Origin: Sphingomonadaceae bacterium
GTDB lineage: Bacteria > Pseudomonadota > Alphaproteobacteria > Sphingomonadales > Sphingomonadaceae
Direction: 5' to 3'
Assembly (NCBI GenBank): GCA_023384025.1
Contig: JAHDXX010000037.1
Coordinates: forward strand, 1-17,011
DNA length: 17,011 nt
Shown here: piece by piece, positions 15,253-17,011 of the stretch
How positions within the stretch are numbered: the first letter of the stretch is position 1
Layout of the letters: every line of letters starts with the position of its first letter
Position numbers and translations under genes: made by a program
The notes under the pieces: generated by a model
What the model was told of the DNA's origin: nothing
The model's input: the letters and a program-made list of their open reading frames with translations, nothing else
Database searches by the model: none

Positions 15253-16052
15253 ACCGGATTCCGCTCACCTTCGAATCCGGCGCGAACCGGCTGGCCGCGA
15301 CGCTCGATGCCGCACCCGGGAGCACAGGCGTGCTGCTGGTGACGGGGGGTAACGAAGTACGCGCCGGGGCCTTTTCGGGGCAGGCACAACTCGCCGCACG
15401 GCTTGCCAGGTCCGGGTTCCCGGTATTCCGGTTCGATCGCAGCGGCACCGGCGACAGCGATGGCGAGAACACCGGGTTCGAAGGCAGCCAACAGGATATC
15501 GCCGCCGCGCTCACAACGTTCCGCACCATGGCGCCGACCATGACCCGCGTTGTCGGGCTGGGCAATTGCGATGCGGCGGCGGCACTCATGCTGGCTGGCG
15601 GCGCAGGGTGCGATGCACTGGTTTTGTCAAACCCCTGGACCGTCGACAGCCCGGATGGCGCCCAAAGCGACGCCGCCCCGGCGCCAGAGGCACAAGCGCC
15701 CGAAGCCGTGCGCGCGCGGTATCTCGCCAAGCTGAAGGATCCGCGCGAAGTGCTCCGCCTGCTGACCGGCGGGGTCAACTTGCGCAAGCTGTTCGGCGGG
15801 CTGAAACAGGCGGCCCGGACCGCCCCACCGCCAAGCTCGCTCACCGAAGCAATGCGGCAGGGGATTGCCGAGTTTCCTGGCGAGATCGTTTTCCTTGTCG
15901 CGGGTGCCGATCGCACTGGCCAGCTGTTCGAGGGCCGCTGGGGCAAGGATGACCCGCGCATCCGCCGTTGTGAGGGCGCCAGCCACGCCTTCGTCGAGCC
16001 GCACGCTCGCGACTGGCTGTTCGAACAGGTGCTTGGGGTCGTGAAAGACTAG
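15249..16052 (+). CDS. Exosortase A-associated alpha/beta hydrolase (hydrolase 1, TIGR03100 type)
   Basis: Alpha/beta-hydrolase fold protein of 267 residues. The oxyanion-side VTGGNEVRAG (31-40) and FDRSGTGDSDG (62-72) are typical of the group. The nucleophile elbow GLGNCDAAA (103-111) carries Cys107 where serine is usual. Asp221 (GADRT) and His246 (GASHAF) complete a plausible Cys-His-Asp triad. The substrate is unknown; thioesterase-like release or transfer of the carrier-bound acyl group is possible because the gene follows the carrier protein. ATG 15249 overlaps the hydrolase-2 stop (ATGA), so the two hydrolases are coupled and may form a complex. Its TAG stop at 16050-16052 shares bases with the stop of the convergent methyltransferase gene. 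Confidence 0.88.
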   Translation: MNRIPLTFESGANRLAATLDAAPGSTGVLLVTGGNEVRAGAFSGQAQLAARLARSGFPVFRFDRSGTGDSDGENTGFEGSQQDIAAALTTFRTMAPTMTRVVGLGNCDAAAALMLAGGAGCDALVLSNPWTVDSPDGAQSDAAPAPEAQAPEAVRARYLAKLKDPREVLRLLTGGVNLRKLFGGLKQAARTAPPPSSLTEAMRQGIAEFPGEIVFLVAGADRTGQLFEGRWGKDDPRIRRCEGASHAFVEPHARDWLFEQVLGVVKD

Positions 16053-17011
16053 CGCACAAACAGGCTGGTCAACTCGACATGGGTCGACCAGCGGAACTGC
16101 CCGACCGGGCGGACTTGCTCCAGCCGGAACCCTGCTTCTACCAGCCGTGCTGCATCGCGCGCCCAGCTCGCCGGATTGCAACTGACGTAGACCACCCGCC
16201 GCAAGCCGCTCGCGGCGATCTGCTCGACCTGCTCGCGCGCGCCTGCTCGCGGAGGATCGAGCACCACGGCCCCGAACCGGGCCAGCTCGTCAGCCCGCAG
16301 CGGATTGCGGAAAAGGTCGCGGTGCACCGCCTCGACCGGCAGGCGCGCCCGCGCCGCAGCCATCCGGCAGGCAAGGTGCGCCTCACGCGCTGCCTCTGCG
16401 GCGACCACTGGCATGTGCGGCGCCAGCGCGAAGGCAAAGGTGCCCAGCCCGGCGAACAGGTCTGCCACACTGTCCGCCCCCTCAAGCCAGGTGACGGCAT
16501 CACCGACTAGCTTCGCCTCGCCATCGGCCGTGGCTTGCAGGAATCCGCCTGATGGGAACCCGACCGGTTGGCCTGACAGCGTGACCGTGACCGGCTCCGG
16601 TTCCCACATCGCCTCCGCGCCGTAACCCTGATCAAGCGAAAGGCGCGCGAGGCGTTGATCCCGGGCAAAGTCGAGCACACCTTCGGTCTGTGCGAGCCCG
16701 TCAAGCTCCAACCCCTTGACCGCACAGTCGACTCCCTGGTCGACCAGCGTCAGGGCAATGTCGACCGCATGCTTGCCCGGCCACAGCGCCAGCAGGCGCC
16801 GCAGGGGCTCGACCAGCGCCCAAAGCTCCGGCGCAAGCACCGGGCACTCTGCCAAAGGCACGATCCGGTGCGAACGCTCCTCGCGGAAACCGATCAGCGG
16901 ACGCTTCCCCCCGGTCTGCGCATGGAGCGTTGCCCGGCGACGGCTGTGCGGGGGCGAGAGATGGGTCGGCAGCAGCTGCCCGATTGCGAGGCCCTGCCCT
17001 TCGGCAGCATT
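16049..17011 (-). CDS. Class I SAM-dependent RNA methyltransferase (TrmA/RlmD/RumA family), 5' end cut by window edge
   Basis: The 3' 320 codons of a uracil-C5 RNA methyltransferase; the frame is open to the right edge. Counting from the first residue in the window: GFREERSHRIVPLAECPVL (39-57) is the family segment with a cysteine that helps bind a 4Fe-4S cluster in RlmD. VADLFAGLGTF (182-192) is the SAM-binding motif. VVLDPPRAG (249-257) and VVYVSCNP (273-280) carry the catalytic region, with Cys278 as the expected nucleophile. It modifies tRNA or 23S rRNA, and which one cannot be decided here. The gene is a housekeeping neighbour, not part of the EPS system, and marks the right border of the locus. 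Confidence 0.93.
   Translation of the reverse strand, partial: NAAEGQGLAIGQLLPTHLSPPHSRRRATLHAQTGGKRPLIGFREERSHRIVPLAECPVLAPELWALVEPLRRLLALWPGKHAVDIALTLVDQGVDCAVKGLELDGLAQTEGVLDFARDQRLARLSLDQGYGAEAMWEPEPVTVTLSGQPVGFPSGGFLQATADGEAKLVGDAVTWLEGADSVADLFAGLGTFAFALAPHMPVVAAEAAREAHLACRMAAARARLPVEAVHRDLFRNPLRADELARFGAVVLDPPRAGAREQVEQIAASGLRRVVYVSCNPASWARDAARLVEAGFRLEQVRPVGQFRWSTHVELTSLFVR

Noticed and set aside
1..17011. CRISPR array, tRNA or rRNA genes, insertion sequences or prophage attachment sites
   Set aside because: No regularly spaced repeats, cloverleaf-like segments, transposase motifs or flanking duplications were seen; the window is almost fully accounted for by genes.
1..17011. PEP-CTERM target protein encoded within the locus
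   Set aside because: No predicted protein ends with a Pro-Glu-Pro motif, hydrophobic helix and basic tail; the substrates of XrtA must lie elsewhere in the genome.

Overview
The window is high-GC, densely coding DNA. It matches the exopolysaccharide (EPS) locus that accompanies exosortase A (XrtA/PEP-CTERM) in Gram-negative bacteria. Protein style, gene order and the lipoprotein/beta-barrel export genes point to an alphaproteobacterium of the Sphingomonadales, probably Erythrobacteraceae or a close relative. That placement rests on recognising the families, not on a marker gene. Family names (TIGR numbers) are from memory; no search was run.

Region 1 (1-10348, minus strand, read right to left) is one long operon of nine genes. 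In transcription order they are an outer-membrane export lipoprotein, a Wzz-type chain-length protein, a tyrosine autokinase, an outer-membrane beta-barrel protein, an ExeA-like ATPase, a NodB-family polysaccharide deacetylase, a FemAB-family acyltransferase, a GT4-like glycosyltransferase and exosortase A (cut by the left edge). Gaps are 0-20 bp. Deacetylase/FemAB, FemAB/glycosyltransferase and glycosyltransferase/XrtA overlap. Together these genes build, size, modify and export a surface polysaccharide and process PEP-CTERM proteins.

Region 2 (10349-10517) is the only sizeable non-coding gap (169 bp). It holds a short hairpin after the upstream gene, a near-consensus -10 element and a small repeat, and is the likely promoter of the nine-gene operon.

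Region 3 (10518-16052) is a poorly understood accessory module. On the minus strand are a PLP-dependent amino acid decarboxylase and an AMP-forming acyl-CoA ligase. Divergent from them, on the plus strand, are a CelD/BcsL-type GNAT acyltransferase, an acyl carrier protein and two alpha/beta-hydrolase-like proteins. The ligase and GNAT start codons are only 27 bp apart. I infer a pathway that activates an acid, loads it on the carrier protein and transfers it to an amine or sugar; the substrate is unknown. The first hydrolase-like gene has no ATG/GTG/TTG start before its conserved domain and appears to begin at a CTG that overlaps the carrier-protein stop.

Region 4 (16049-17011) is the 3' part of a TrmA/RlmD-type RNA methyltransferase, a housekeeping gene converging on the module with overlapping stop codons. 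No tRNA, rRNA, CRISPR, insertion sequence or attachment site was seen. No gene-free stretch exceeds 300 bases.
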